Shown piece by piece: positions 1-6,448 of a stretch of DNA of 6,448 bases (its first letter is position 1; each line of letters opens with the position of its first letter). The translations under genes and the position numbers were made by a program. Source of the DNA: Victivallales bacterium (GTDB lineage Bacteria; Verrucomicrobiota; Lentisphaeria; Oligosphaerales; Lenti-02); NCBI GenBank assembly GCA_018648945.1, contig JABGQJ010000103.1:1-6448 (forward strand), written 5' to 3'. The notes under the pieces are model-generated. The model searched no databases, was not told the DNA's origin, and saw nothing but the letters and a program-made list of their open reading frames with translations.

Positions 1-2108
1 TGATCACCGAGACATCCGGCCTGATGACCTGCGCCGTGCTCTTCCCCGAGTTCGTGGACGCTCCTCGCTGGCAGAAGGAAGCGTTCGCGCGGCTGGCTCG
101 GGAGATCGACAACCAGGTGCCGCCGGATGGTGCCCAGGTGGAGCTGACCCCGCACTACCACGGCGTCACCATGGGCAGCTTCCTTGGCGCGGCGCGGATT
201 GCCGAGTACAACGGCATCGCGGCCCCGGAGAATGTGACGGCGGGAATCCTGCGCATGGGCCGTTACTTGCTGAATGTGAGCAAGCCAAACCTGCACGCCC
301 CCATGTTCAATGACTCCGACGACGGCAGCGTGGCCCGGCGCTTGGGTCCGTTCGCCGCCGCTGACCACCCGGCCATGCAGTATGTGCTGTCCCACGGCAA
401 GGAGGGAACGGCACCGGCCTACACATCCATCGCCCTGCCGTACGCGGGCCAATACGTGATGCGTTCGGGATGGGATGAACAGGCCTTGTACCTGGCGATG
501 GACGCGGGGCCGTACGGAGCGGGCCATCAGCACGAGGACAAGCTCCATGTCGAGGTCCACGCCTTTGGCCGAAGCCATATTCTCGACCCCGGCCGCTTCA
601 CCTATGCGGGTGGGCCGTGGCGGAGTTACTTCCTCGCCACTCGCTCGCACAGCACGGTGTTGGTGAACCGGCGTGGGCAGAATCGCCGCCGCACCCCGCG
701 CAGTCGCTGGATCGGCCGCCGGCCGCAAGATAATCTCTGGGTCACCGGGAATGCCTTCGACTTCATGGCCGGAGTCTACAACGAGGGCTACGGCAAAGGC
801 ACGGAAGGGGTGACCCACATTCGCAAGGTATTCTTCAAACGCGGCGAGTATTGGCTGGTTCACGATCTCCTAGTGGGAACGCCAGACGCTGTTGGAGAGT
901 ACACGGCCAGCGTGCAGTACCAGTACGGGACAACCGGGATTACGACGGCAGAAGACGGCGCGCTGATCGCCTCGCACAACAAGGACGCGAACCTGGCCAT
1001 CTTCCCGGTCAGCGACCGCCCGTTCCAGGTCAAGCTGCACGAAGGGGAAGAGAAGCCGCCGAAGGGCTGGATTGCCTGGAGTCTGCACAGGGCGTTGAAG
1101 ACCCCGGCCACGATGGCAGTCATCCACCAGAAGAACACCCTCCCGATCCGGATCGACACGCTTCTGCTCCCGTACGCTGGGGCCGACTGCCCCGAGGTCA
1201 CAGTTCGGCGGTTGCCCGAAGACAGTGCCGGACGGAGCGCGCTGGAGATCACGGGCCCCGGTTGGCGGGATGTGTATCATTGCGCCCATGCTCCCGGCAC
1301 CGGGCCGCAGCTCGACTGGGTCCGCTACGACGAGCAGGGCCGCGAGCAAGCTCGCGCCAGCCATGGCGCGGCAACTGGCGGTGAACTGCCAGTGCAAGCC
1401 CTGCGCCAGCGAGTGACCGCCAGCGTCCCCGGCACCGGACGCGTGCTGCTCGACTATGGGCTCTCGGAAGGTGGCGGCTACGTGTTCCACCAGGAACAAC
1501 AGGTCGAGAAAGCCGGCGAATGCGCGCTTTCCCTGCCATCGCTTGGCTCGTGGCAGTCTTATGTGTATTCCGTCTTGTTCCTGCCCGCTACTGGGGCGCC
1601 ACTCCACGCCGAGGGAGCCTTTGTCCCGAAGACCCCGCCAGTGCACGACTTCCAGACAGGCGATCTGGGAGAGTGGTCGCGCGGCAAGATCGTGGCGGAG
1701 AAGGACAACAAGTACCTTCGCGCCGAGCTCAAGGCGGAGACCAAACCAGTCTATCTCAGCGTCACTCATCCACTGCCCAACATAAAGGGGGACATGTCCT
1801 CCTTCTCGTTGCGCTACCGCATGCCCTTCACCGCTGGCGCCGACTGGTGCTACTGCAAGCTGGCGATCACCGATAGCGAAGGGCGCCGTTGGAGCGCCTA
1901 TCTCACCCGGAAGCCCAATGCGACCTGGCAGCGGGCCAGATTGCAGCGCAAGGATCTTCGCCGGGATGATGGCAAGAAGGGGAACGCCATCATGCCGGCA
2001 GACGTGGTCCTGAAGACCCTCTCCATGACCATCCGCAAGGGGGCCACGAAGACCCCGGTGATCCCGGTCCTAGAAATCGACGATATTTCCTGGACGGATG
2101 GGCGATAG
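1..2108 (+). CDS. Heparinase II/III-like polysaccharide lyase, 5'-truncated by window edge
   Basis: Probable uronic-acid polysaccharide lyase, expected to be exported and to cut by beta-elimination. The frame is open from base 3, so the Met at 24 is unlikely to be the true start: no Shine-Dalgarno precedes it and the N-terminal toroid would be incomplete. Numbering from that Met, residues 1-130 look like the end of an alpha/alpha toroid, with the family-type motif ELTPHYH (40-46). Residues 136-380 form the heparinase II/III beta-sandwich: GHQHED (167-172), LDPGRFTY (187-194) and TRSHST (206-211). By comparison with Pedobacter heparinase II, H170, D188 and H209 are candidate zinc ligands and H168 a candidate active-site His. 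Residues 540-694 (from HDFQTGDLGEW to LEIDDISW) resemble a jelly-roll carbohydrate-binding module. A signal peptide would lie outside the window. The reductase gene follows 52 bases downstream, probably cotranscribed. The family call is firm; the substrate (heparin-like, alginate, chondroitin or other) is unknown. Confidence 0.87.
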   Translation, partial: ITETSGLMTCAVLFPEFVDAPRWQKEAFARLAREIDNQVPPDGAQVELTPHYHGVTMGSFLGAARIAEYNGIAAPENVTAGILRMGRYLLNVSKPNLHAPMFNDSDDGSVARRLGPFAAADHPAMQYVLSHGKEGTAPAYTSIALPYAGQYVMRSGWDEQALYLAMDAGPYGAGHQHEDKLHVEVHAFGRSHILDPGRFTYAGGPWRSYFLATRSHSTVLVNRRGQNRRRTPRSRWIGRRPQDNLWVTGNAFDFMAGVYNEGYGKGTEGVTHIRKVFFKRGEYWLVHDLLVGTPDAVGEYTASVQYQYGTTGITTAEDGALIASHNKDANLAIFPVSDRPFQVKLHEGEEKPPKGWIAWSLHRALKTPATMAVIHQKNTLPIRIDTLLLPYAGADCPEVTVRRLPEDSAGRSALEITGPGWRDVYHCAHAPGTGPQLDWVRYDEQGREQARASHGAATGGELPVQALRQRVTASVPGTGRVLLDYGLSEGGGYVFHQEQQVEKAGECALSLPSLGSWQSYVYSVLFLPATGAPLHAEGAFVPKTPPVHDFQTGDLGEWSRGKIVAEKDNKYLRAELKAETKPVYLSVTHPLPNIKGDMSSFSLRYRMPFTAGADWCYCKLAITDSEGRRWSAYLTRKPNATWQRARLQRKDLRRDDGKKGNAIMPADVVLKTLSMTIRKGATKTPVIPVLEIDDISWTDGR

Positions 2109-2116
2109 ACAACGCT

Positions 2117-2148
2117 GGGGGAGGGGCATTCCCCCGGTTGAGTAACCG
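2117..2148 (+). promoter_or_regulatory. Two small adjacent inverted repeats in the lyase-reductase gap
   Basis: In the 52-base gap, GGGGG (2117-2121) can pair with CCCCC (2131-2135); alternatively GGGG (2123-2126) pairs with CCCC (2131-2134) around a four-base loop CATT. Next to it CGGTT (2135-2139) pairs perfectly with AACCG (2144-2148) around GAGT. The second stem ends one base before the Shine-Dalgarno sequence. No T-run follows, so this is not a classical intrinsic terminator. It could tune translation of the reductase or stabilise or process a joint transcript, or it may be chance in GC-rich DNA. Confidence 0.35.
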
Positions 2149-2154
2149 AAGGAG
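2149..2154 (+). promoter_or_regulatory. Ribosome binding site of the aldo/keto reductase
   Basis: AAGGAG lies six bases before the ATG at 2161. It is a near-consensus Shine-Dalgarno sequence with good spacing and supports that ATG over the next in-frame one at 2173 (Met5). Confidence 0.8.
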
Positions 2155-2160
2155 CGAGCC

Positions 2161-3096
2161 ATGCAGAGACGGATGCTGGGCCGGACGGGTCTGGAAGTGA
2201 CTGCCATGGGCCTTGGCTGCGGCGGGCACAGTCGGTTGGGCATGGCCAAGGGGAGGGATCAGGCGAACGCCGTTGCCGTCATCCGCCGGGCGTTGGACCT
2301 GGGACTCAACCTCATTGACACGGCGGCCAACTACCGCACGGAGCCGTATGTCGGCGAGGCCATCCGGGGACGCCGTGACGAGTTGGTGCTCGCCACCAAA
2401 TTCAGCCCCAGACGCGAGCGGCTAGACGACCCCGAGCGGGTCGGAGAAGTGCTGGAGCAGAGCCTGCGGAATCTCGGTACGGACGTGATCGACATCTATC
2501 AGGTACATGGGGCCACGCCGGATATCTACGACGAGGTGGTGGATCGGCTCTACCCGGTGCTCGTCCGGCTGCGGGACCAAGGGAAGATCCGTTTTATCGG
2601 CATCACCGAGATGTTCGGCCGGGATACCGACCACAAAATGCTTGAGCGCGCCGTGGCAGACGATCTCTGGGACACCATCATGGTGGGATTCAACCTCATG
2701 AATCCCAGTGCTCGCAGGCGCATTCTGCGGCTGACGCAGGAGAAGGGCATCGGCGTCTTCTGCATGTTCGCGATCCGGCATGCCCTGACCGACCCCCAAC
2801 TGGCCAAGGAGCTGGTCCTCTCCCTGATCGAGCAGGGACACCTCGACGGTGATGGGATCGACCGCGCCGACCCCCTCGGTTTCCTCCTCGCGGATGGCGT
2901 GGCCAGCTCCATCGCCGAAGCAGGCTACCGTTTCTGTCTCCACGAGCCTGGTCTCGACTGCATCCTCTCCGGCACCGGCAATCCCGCGCACCTGGCAGAG
3001 AACCACCGCCATCTCCAGATGCCGCCCCTGCCCGAGGAGACCCGCCAGCAACTGGCCAACCTCTTCGGACACCTCGACTGCGTGTCCTGCAACTGA
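2161..3096 (+). CDS. Aldo/keto reductase (AKR superfamily oxidoreductase)
   Basis: A complete 311-residue protein, the usual length for a single-domain NAD(P)H-dependent aldo/keto reductase, which reduces sugar or other carbonyls to alcohols or runs the reverse oxidation. It starts MQRRMLGRTGLEVT, the typical first beta-hairpin entering the TIM barrel. The catalytic tetrad is visible: D53 and Y58 in IDTAANY, K80 in LATKF and H116 in YQVHG. N178 in GFNLMN sits where the family contacts the nicotinamide. SGTGNPAHLAEN (270-281) matches the C-terminal cofactor phosphate/adenosine-binding segment. No signal peptide or membrane segment is seen, so it is probably cytoplasmic. The chain ends in DCVSCN, a terminal CxxC of unclear meaning. 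It lies 52 bases after the lyase gene on the same strand, so a role in handling a released sugar is plausible, but the substrate is not readable. It might instead work as a sugar dehydrogenase, as L-galactose dehydrogenase-like members do. Confidence 0.93.
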   Translation: MQRRMLGRTGLEVTAMGLGCGGHSRLGMAKGRDQANAVAVIRRALDLGLNLIDTAANYRTEPYVGEAIRGRRDELVLATKFSPRRERLDDPERVGEVLEQSLRNLGTDVIDIYQVHGATPDIYDEVVDRLYPVLVRLRDQGKIRFIGITEMFGRDTDHKMLERAVADDLWDTIMVGFNLMNPSARRRILRLTQEKGIGVFCMFAIRHALTDPQLAKELVLSLIEQGHLDGDGIDRADPLGFLLADGVASSIAEAGYRFCLHEPGLDCILSGTGNPAHLAENHRHLQMPPLPEETRQQLANLFGHLDCVSCN

Positions 3097-3178
3097 GTCA
3101 CGACACAGCTCACCCCGGCGCTCGTCCCACGCTTCCCTCCCACTCTAACTCCTGACTCCTGAATTCTGAATTCTCCTC
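3097..3178. other. Spacer between convergent genes
   Basis: This 82-base gap separates the tail-to-tail reductase and beta-helix genes. It is rich in C and T on the + strand, especially from about 3130. It shows no small gene and no stem followed by a T-run on either strand, so I cannot point to a terminator for either gene. Its right half holds the heptamer repeat listed separately. Confidence 0.6.
3146..3173. repeat. Short tandem heptanucleotide repeat, four units
   Basis: Four consecutive 7-base units run TAACTCC, TGACTCC, TGAATTC, TGAATTC. They are followed by TCCTCCT (3174-3180), a degenerate fifth unit that overlaps the first two bases of the stop triplet of the minus-strand gene (3179-3181). 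On the minus strand it reads GAATTCA GAATTCA GGAGTCA GGAGTTA. The units share a TGAxTxC pattern and the last two are identical. It resembles the short tandemly repeated repetitive (STRR) heptamers described from cyanobacterial intergenic regions, which I recall being seen in other bacteria too. Function is unknown; such arrays are non-coding and may spread or slip during replication. Confidence 0.7.
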
Positions 3179-6100
3179 CTACTCCAGCACGATGATAGCG
3201 GCGTTGTCCAGTTGGTGGTTGGCACCCAGGGCACCAGCCAAGACCACCCAGTCGCTGGGATTGGTGCGGCGGACACCGATGTTGAACTGTAGGCGGACGC
3301 CGGGCTCGTAGGCCAGCCCCATGCCGGCGATGGGAATCGTCCATTCGCCACGCCAAAACCCCTTGCCGACAGTGGCCGAGAAACGGGAGAGCCGGGCCAA
3401 GGCCAGGGCTTCGCGGATGGAAGATTCCTCCGAATCGGCTGCGCCTAGGAGCTTCCCGTTGGGGAAGCCCTGCAAGATCATTGTGGGGGCTCGTTTGCCG
3501 GCGGCGGTGACGCCGATTTCCCGGAGGCAGATCTCTGCCCCGTCGATCTGGCCCCAGTCTCCCGTGGCGCTGGCCAAGCCCTTGGTGGTGCTGACGGGAA
3601 CGCGCACCGCCACGTGCAGGGACTCGCCGTCATGCACCAACCACGCCTGGGCCAACTCGCCAGTGGCAGGCTTGCGGGATGGGGTGTCTTTGAGGGGCAG
3701 CGGCTTCGTCGACCACTCACCCGGTGCCATGCGACCATCGATCTGCGGTGCCTTTGGCACGCGCGGAATCCGCAGCGGCTTGATGGCCAGGGCATGCGGC
3801 ATAACGCCGGACACGGCTTGCTCCTTCTTGAAGCCAATCCGCCAGTCAGCTTTCTCGACGGGCGTCGTCTTCACCGGCCAAGAGGCCCGCAAGGGATGCG
3901 CATAGAGTCCAATCTCGGCGACCGGGATCGGACGGAAGGCAATCCGCTTGAAGACCGGAGAGTCTGGGGCCAGGTCGAAGTCCCCGCCCTCCAGGTCGAT
4001 GAAACCGGGATCTTCGTTGTCCTCCAGGATCGCGTTCTCGAACATCTCGATGTTGCGGGGACGCCGGACCACCGTGCCGCATTTCCAGAAGACATTTCGC
4101 CAGAAGGAATTCTGCCCCTTCTTGTCGAACATGTTGGCAATCTTGGGGTAGCGCTTCAGGTAAAGCTCGTTGGTGTAGGCTCCGCCCTTCTTGCCTGCTT
4201 TGGTGGTCTTCCAGTGTTGATTGCCGGGGTTCCAGCCGCCGCTGATGGCGTGCCGGTTGTCGATGAAGAGATTGTTGTCGAAGATGTTGTCCCGACCGCT
4301 ATTCATCTGCACCGCGCCGAAGTTGCCGTTCGAGCTGCGATACAGGATGTTTCCGTAGACGAGTTGGTCGCTGATGGTATCGTCGAAACGAATGGCGGCC
4401 TGGCCGTGGGCGGCGTGTTCGCTGCCGGTCTTGCCCACACTGCGGAAGCGGTTGTAGCGGAAGATATTTCCCCGGAAGGTGGGGTTCCCCCACATATCGA
4501 CGCCGCCTTGGTCGTCTGATTCCTGCACCGCACTGTGGACATCGTTGTACTGCATGAGGTGATCGTTGCCCCCCATGCTGATGACGCTGGTGGGGCAGTT
4601 GTACAGCAGAGAGTGGGAGAGTCGATTGCCCACCCCGCCCAGAGTGACGGCCTGGGTATAGGTGCGATCTACGCGCCCGAAAAAGTGGATCCGGCAGTTC
4701 TCGACGAAATGCCCCGCCGGCTCCAGCTTCTCGCGGTTCCCGCCGGAGATGCCAACGCCCTTGCGCCCCAGCGTGTGCAGGTCACAGCCGAAGACCCCGA
4801 AGCGCGCGCCGCCATTGATGATGATTCCCGTCGCGGCCATGCGCTTGATCGTGCAACCGGCAATCAGGCAGTCAGAGCTGTTGGAGACCTGAATCCCGTT
4901 GTAGCGGGCGAGATCGAAGACTAGGCCCTCCAGACGCACATGCGACACGCTGTCGAAGGTCACCATGGGACCGGCATGCATACCGATCTCGACCGTTGCC
5001 TTGGTCAGGTCCTTGGGCGGATGGATGTACAGCATCCCCGCTTCGCGGTCGAGGTACCACTCGCCGGGCTGGTCAATCTCTTCCAGCAGATTGAACGCGT
5101 AGTAGATGATCCCCTGGTGGTTGTTCATGCCCCGGTTGCCGTAGTTGTAGGGCTTGGCCGTGGTGATGGTCTTGGCCGCAGTGTCGATCTTGCCGATCTT
5201 GATGGTGGCGTCGGCCCAGAGGAAATGCCAGTAGCCGAGGAGCCAGGCATCGTTGGCCTGGGTCCAGCGAGCGTGCCGGTCGTCGAGATAGCTGAAGACG
5301 GACGGCTTCTTTTCCTTGGCCAATCCTGGCTCGATGAGCTTGTCGATGTCGACGAACCCCTTGTTGGGCCAGCGGGCCAGGGTCATGGGCTGGCCATCGA
5401 CGAACAGCTCAAGCGTGGGCGGTGCCGGGGGCTGACCAATGCCGCCACGGACCCGAAGGGCACCGTAATCGGTGATCCCCTGGGCTCGCAGGTCTGCCTG
5501 CCAGACCTTGCCGCGCCCTTCCTTGGGAAGACGGGCGAGGATGGCTGGGTCGGTTACGGGTTCGAGACCGGACACGCGCGCGCCTCCGTATAGCACGGCC
5601 TTGCCCATCTCTTCGGCGCGGTACACCACTGGGGCCTCGGCAGTACCGGAGTCTTCGGCGGTCAACGCCAGTGTTTCGGTGACGGGATACTCGCCGGAAT
5701 GGACCCGGACGCAGATGGCGCCCTTCACCTTCCCTTTCAGAGCCCGGACGGCGTCCCGGGCACGGGCCAGCGTCTTGAACGGGCGAGCACGCGAACCGTC
5801 GCCAGCGTCGTTGCCGTCGGGAGCGACATGAACTTCGGCGGCGAAGCGAGTGATCTCAGGAATACTCGTGCGGGCAGCCTGCGGGTCCCGAGCGGGTAGT
5901 CCCCGAGCCGTCCGGTCCAGCTCGACGACCCGTTCCCTGGCTTCGTTCCGATGGACGGCGGGGTAGTCTGCGATGGCCGCAAGGCGCGCGTATTCGGCCT
6001 TGGCTCCCGCCGTGTTTCCCTCAGCCACATGGGCCTGGGCCAGACGCAAGTGGGCATAGCTGCGGTGATGGGCTGGAGTGGTGGCATCGCCGACGATTTC

Positions 6101-6448
6101 GGCGAGGCGGGCGCGAGCGGCGGCATAGTCGCCAGTCATCCAGGCCTGGGTCGCGGCATCGTTCCGTTTCGAGAAGGCATTGGCGGCGGCCTGCTGCGCC
6201 TCCTGCCGGGCAACGACCTCAAGCGCCTGCTTCTCTTGTTCGTCGAGTTCCCTGGCCCCGGTGATACCAAGCTGCTTGCCCTGTTCACGAAACATGCGAA
6301 TGACCTCCGCTGTGGAGAGAGCCCGCCGGTAGACGGTGACCTGCCCCATGCTACCCCAGAAGTTCTGCCAGCCGTTGCCGGCGCTCAGATTCCCGAACAC
6401 ATTGAAATCGCCCGCGAAGTGCTCGGGCAGATTGCCCGCCCCCTGGCG
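3179..6448 (-). CDS. Multi-module right-handed beta-helix protein (LamG / helical repeat / beta-helix / CBM9-like), 5'-truncated
   Basis: The frame is open to the right edge, so the GTG at 6400 is not the true start; 16 more residues can be read (RQGAGNLPEHFAGDFN). Numbering from that GTG: residues 1-42 are the end of a LamG/concanavalin-like domain (GSMGQVTVYRRALSTAEV). Residues 50-165 are Ala-rich helices with TPR-like pairs (GDYAAARARL, EGNTAGAKAEYARL). Residues 188-225 carry the entry motif of secreted beta-helix enzymes (VHVAPDGNDAGDG, then PFKTLARARDAV). Residues 480-800 form the helix coils, with many G-N-x-F/I and N-N-L-F turns (GNIFRYN, YGNILYR, IFDNNLF, FWRNVFW). They close with EDPGFIDL and DFDLAPDSPVF, the usual end of this fold. 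Residues 876-1073 look like a CBM9/DOMON-type sandwich (PQIDGRMAPGEW at the start, GEWTIPI later). Likely exported and glycan-acting as a lyase, hydrolase or binding protein. Acidic stretch QESDDQGGVDMWG (626-638) is a candidate active-site loop. No specific enzyme family is recognised. Confidence 0.85.
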   Translation of the reverse strand, partial: RQGAGNLPEHFAGDFNVFGNLSAGNGWQNFWGSMGQVTVYRRALSTAEVIRMFREQGKQLGITGARELDEQEKQALEVVARQEAQQAAANAFSKRNDAATQAWMTGDYAAARARLAEIVGDATTPAHHRSYAHLRLAQAHVAEGNTAGAKAEYARLAAIADYPAVHRNEARERVVELDRTARGLPARDPQAARTSIPEITRFAAEVHVAPDGNDAGDGSRARPFKTLARARDAVRALKGKVKGAICVRVHSGEYPVTETLALTAEDSGTAEAPVVYRAEEMGKAVLYGGARVSGLEPVTDPAILARLPKEGRGKVWQADLRAQGITDYGALRVRGGIGQPPAPPTLELFVDGQPMTLARWPNKGFVDIDKLIEPGLAKEKKPSVFSYLDDRHARWTQANDAWLLGYWHFLWADATIKIGKIDTAAKTITTAKPYNYGNRGMNNHQGIIYYAFNLLEEIDQPGEWYLDREAGMLYIHPPKDLTKATVEIGMHAGPMVTFDSVSHVRLEGLVFDLARYNGIQVSNSSDCLIAGCTIKRMAATGIIINGGARFGVFGCDLHTLGRKGVGISGGNREKLEPAGHFVENCRIHFFGRVDRTYTQAVTLGGVGNRLSHSLLYNCPTSVISMGGNDHLMQYNDVHSAVQESDDQGGVDMWGNPTFRGNIFRYNRFRSVGKTGSEHAAHGQAAIRFDDTISDQLVYGNILYRSSNGNFGAVQMNSGRDNIFDNNLFIDNRHAISGGWNPGNQHWKTTKAGKKGGAYTNELYLKRYPKIANMFDKKGQNSFWRNVFWKCGTVVRRPRNIEMFENAILEDNEDPGFIDLEGGDFDLAPDSPVFKRIAFRPIPVAEIGLYAHPLRASWPVKTTPVEKADWRIGFKKEQAVSGVMPHALAIKPLRIPRVPKAPQIDGRMAPGEWSTKPLPLKDTPSRKPATGELAQAWLVHDGESLHVAVRVPVSTTKGLASATGDWGQIDGAEICLREIGVTAAGKRAPTMILQGFPNGKLLGAADSEESSIREALALARLSRFSATVGKGFWRGEWTIPIAGMGLAYEPGVRLQFNIGVRRTNPSDWVVLAGALGANHQLDNAAIIVLE

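Noticed and set aside
24..26. ATG at 24 as the start of the lyase
   Set aside because: The frame is open upstream to the window edge, no ribosome binding site precedes it, and the N-terminal toroid would be missing most of its helices.
870..1769. Long open frame of 299 codons on the minus strand opposite the lyase gene
   Set aside because: It lies wholly antisense to a gene with clear family motifs, shows no recognisable domain, and long antisense frames are expected in GC-rich coding DNA.
2117..2135. G-rich/C-rich stem after the lyase stop as a rho-independent terminator
   Set aside because: The stem is only 4-5 base pairs and no T-run follows, while the next gene starts shortly after on the same strand.
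2422..3072. Open frame of 216 codons on the minus strand opposite the aldo/keto reductase
   Set aside because: It is antisense to an intact gene with the full AKR catalytic tetrad and has no domain of its own.
3146..3173. Heptamer array as a CRISPR or an attachment site
   Set aside because: Units are contiguous 7-mers without spacers, and there is no integrase, transposase or tRNA gene nearby.
3614..4519. Long open frame of 301 codons on the plus strand opposite the beta-helix gene
   Set aside because: Its translation is a Val/Ala/Gly-rich mirror of the beta-helix codons with no family motif, and the opposite strand holds a convincing multi-domain protein.
6398..6400. GTG (minus strand) at 6400 as the start of the beta-helix protein
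   Set aside because: The frame continues without a stop to 6448, and the first residues are already inside a LamG-like domain, so the true start lies outside.

Overview
The window is GC-rich bacterial DNA that is almost entirely coding. It holds three genes, two of them cut by the window edges. The gene content is a heparinase II/III-type polysaccharide lyase, an aldo/keto reductase, and a very large secreted-type protein joining LamG-like, helical-repeat, right-handed beta-helix and CBM9/DOMON-like modules. This mix is typical of polysaccharide-degrading members of the Planctomycetota and related PVC or Lentisphaerota lineages. That placement is inferred from domain style only; there is no rRNA or marker gene to confirm it.

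Left part (1-3096, + strand): the C-terminal ~700 residues of a heparinase II/III-like protein end at 2108. After a 52-base gap carrying two small adjacent inverted repeats and a good Shine-Dalgarno sequence, an intact 311-residue aldo/keto reductase gene follows (2161-3096). The two genes probably share a transcript. Centre (3097-3178): a short pyrimidine-rich spacer between convergent genes, with a four-unit heptanucleotide repeat (TAACTCC, TGACTCC, TGAATTC, TGAATTC) just beside the stop of the minus-strand gene. No convincing intrinsic terminator is visible. Right part (3179-6448, - strand): a beta-helix protein of at least 1089 residues whose reading frame is still open at the right edge, so its N-terminus and any signal peptide lie outside.

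Working model (inference): a small carbohydrate-utilisation locus. The lyase-like protein cleaves a uronic-acid-containing polysaccharide, the beta-helix protein binds or cleaves the same or a related glycan outside the cytoplasm, and the reductase acts on a released sugar or sugar derivative inside the cell. The substrate cannot be named from the sequence. I found no RNA gene, CRISPR array, insertion sequence or phage feature. The most notable items are the multi-module beta-helix protein, which I cannot place in a defined enzyme family, and the heptamer repeat between the convergent genes.
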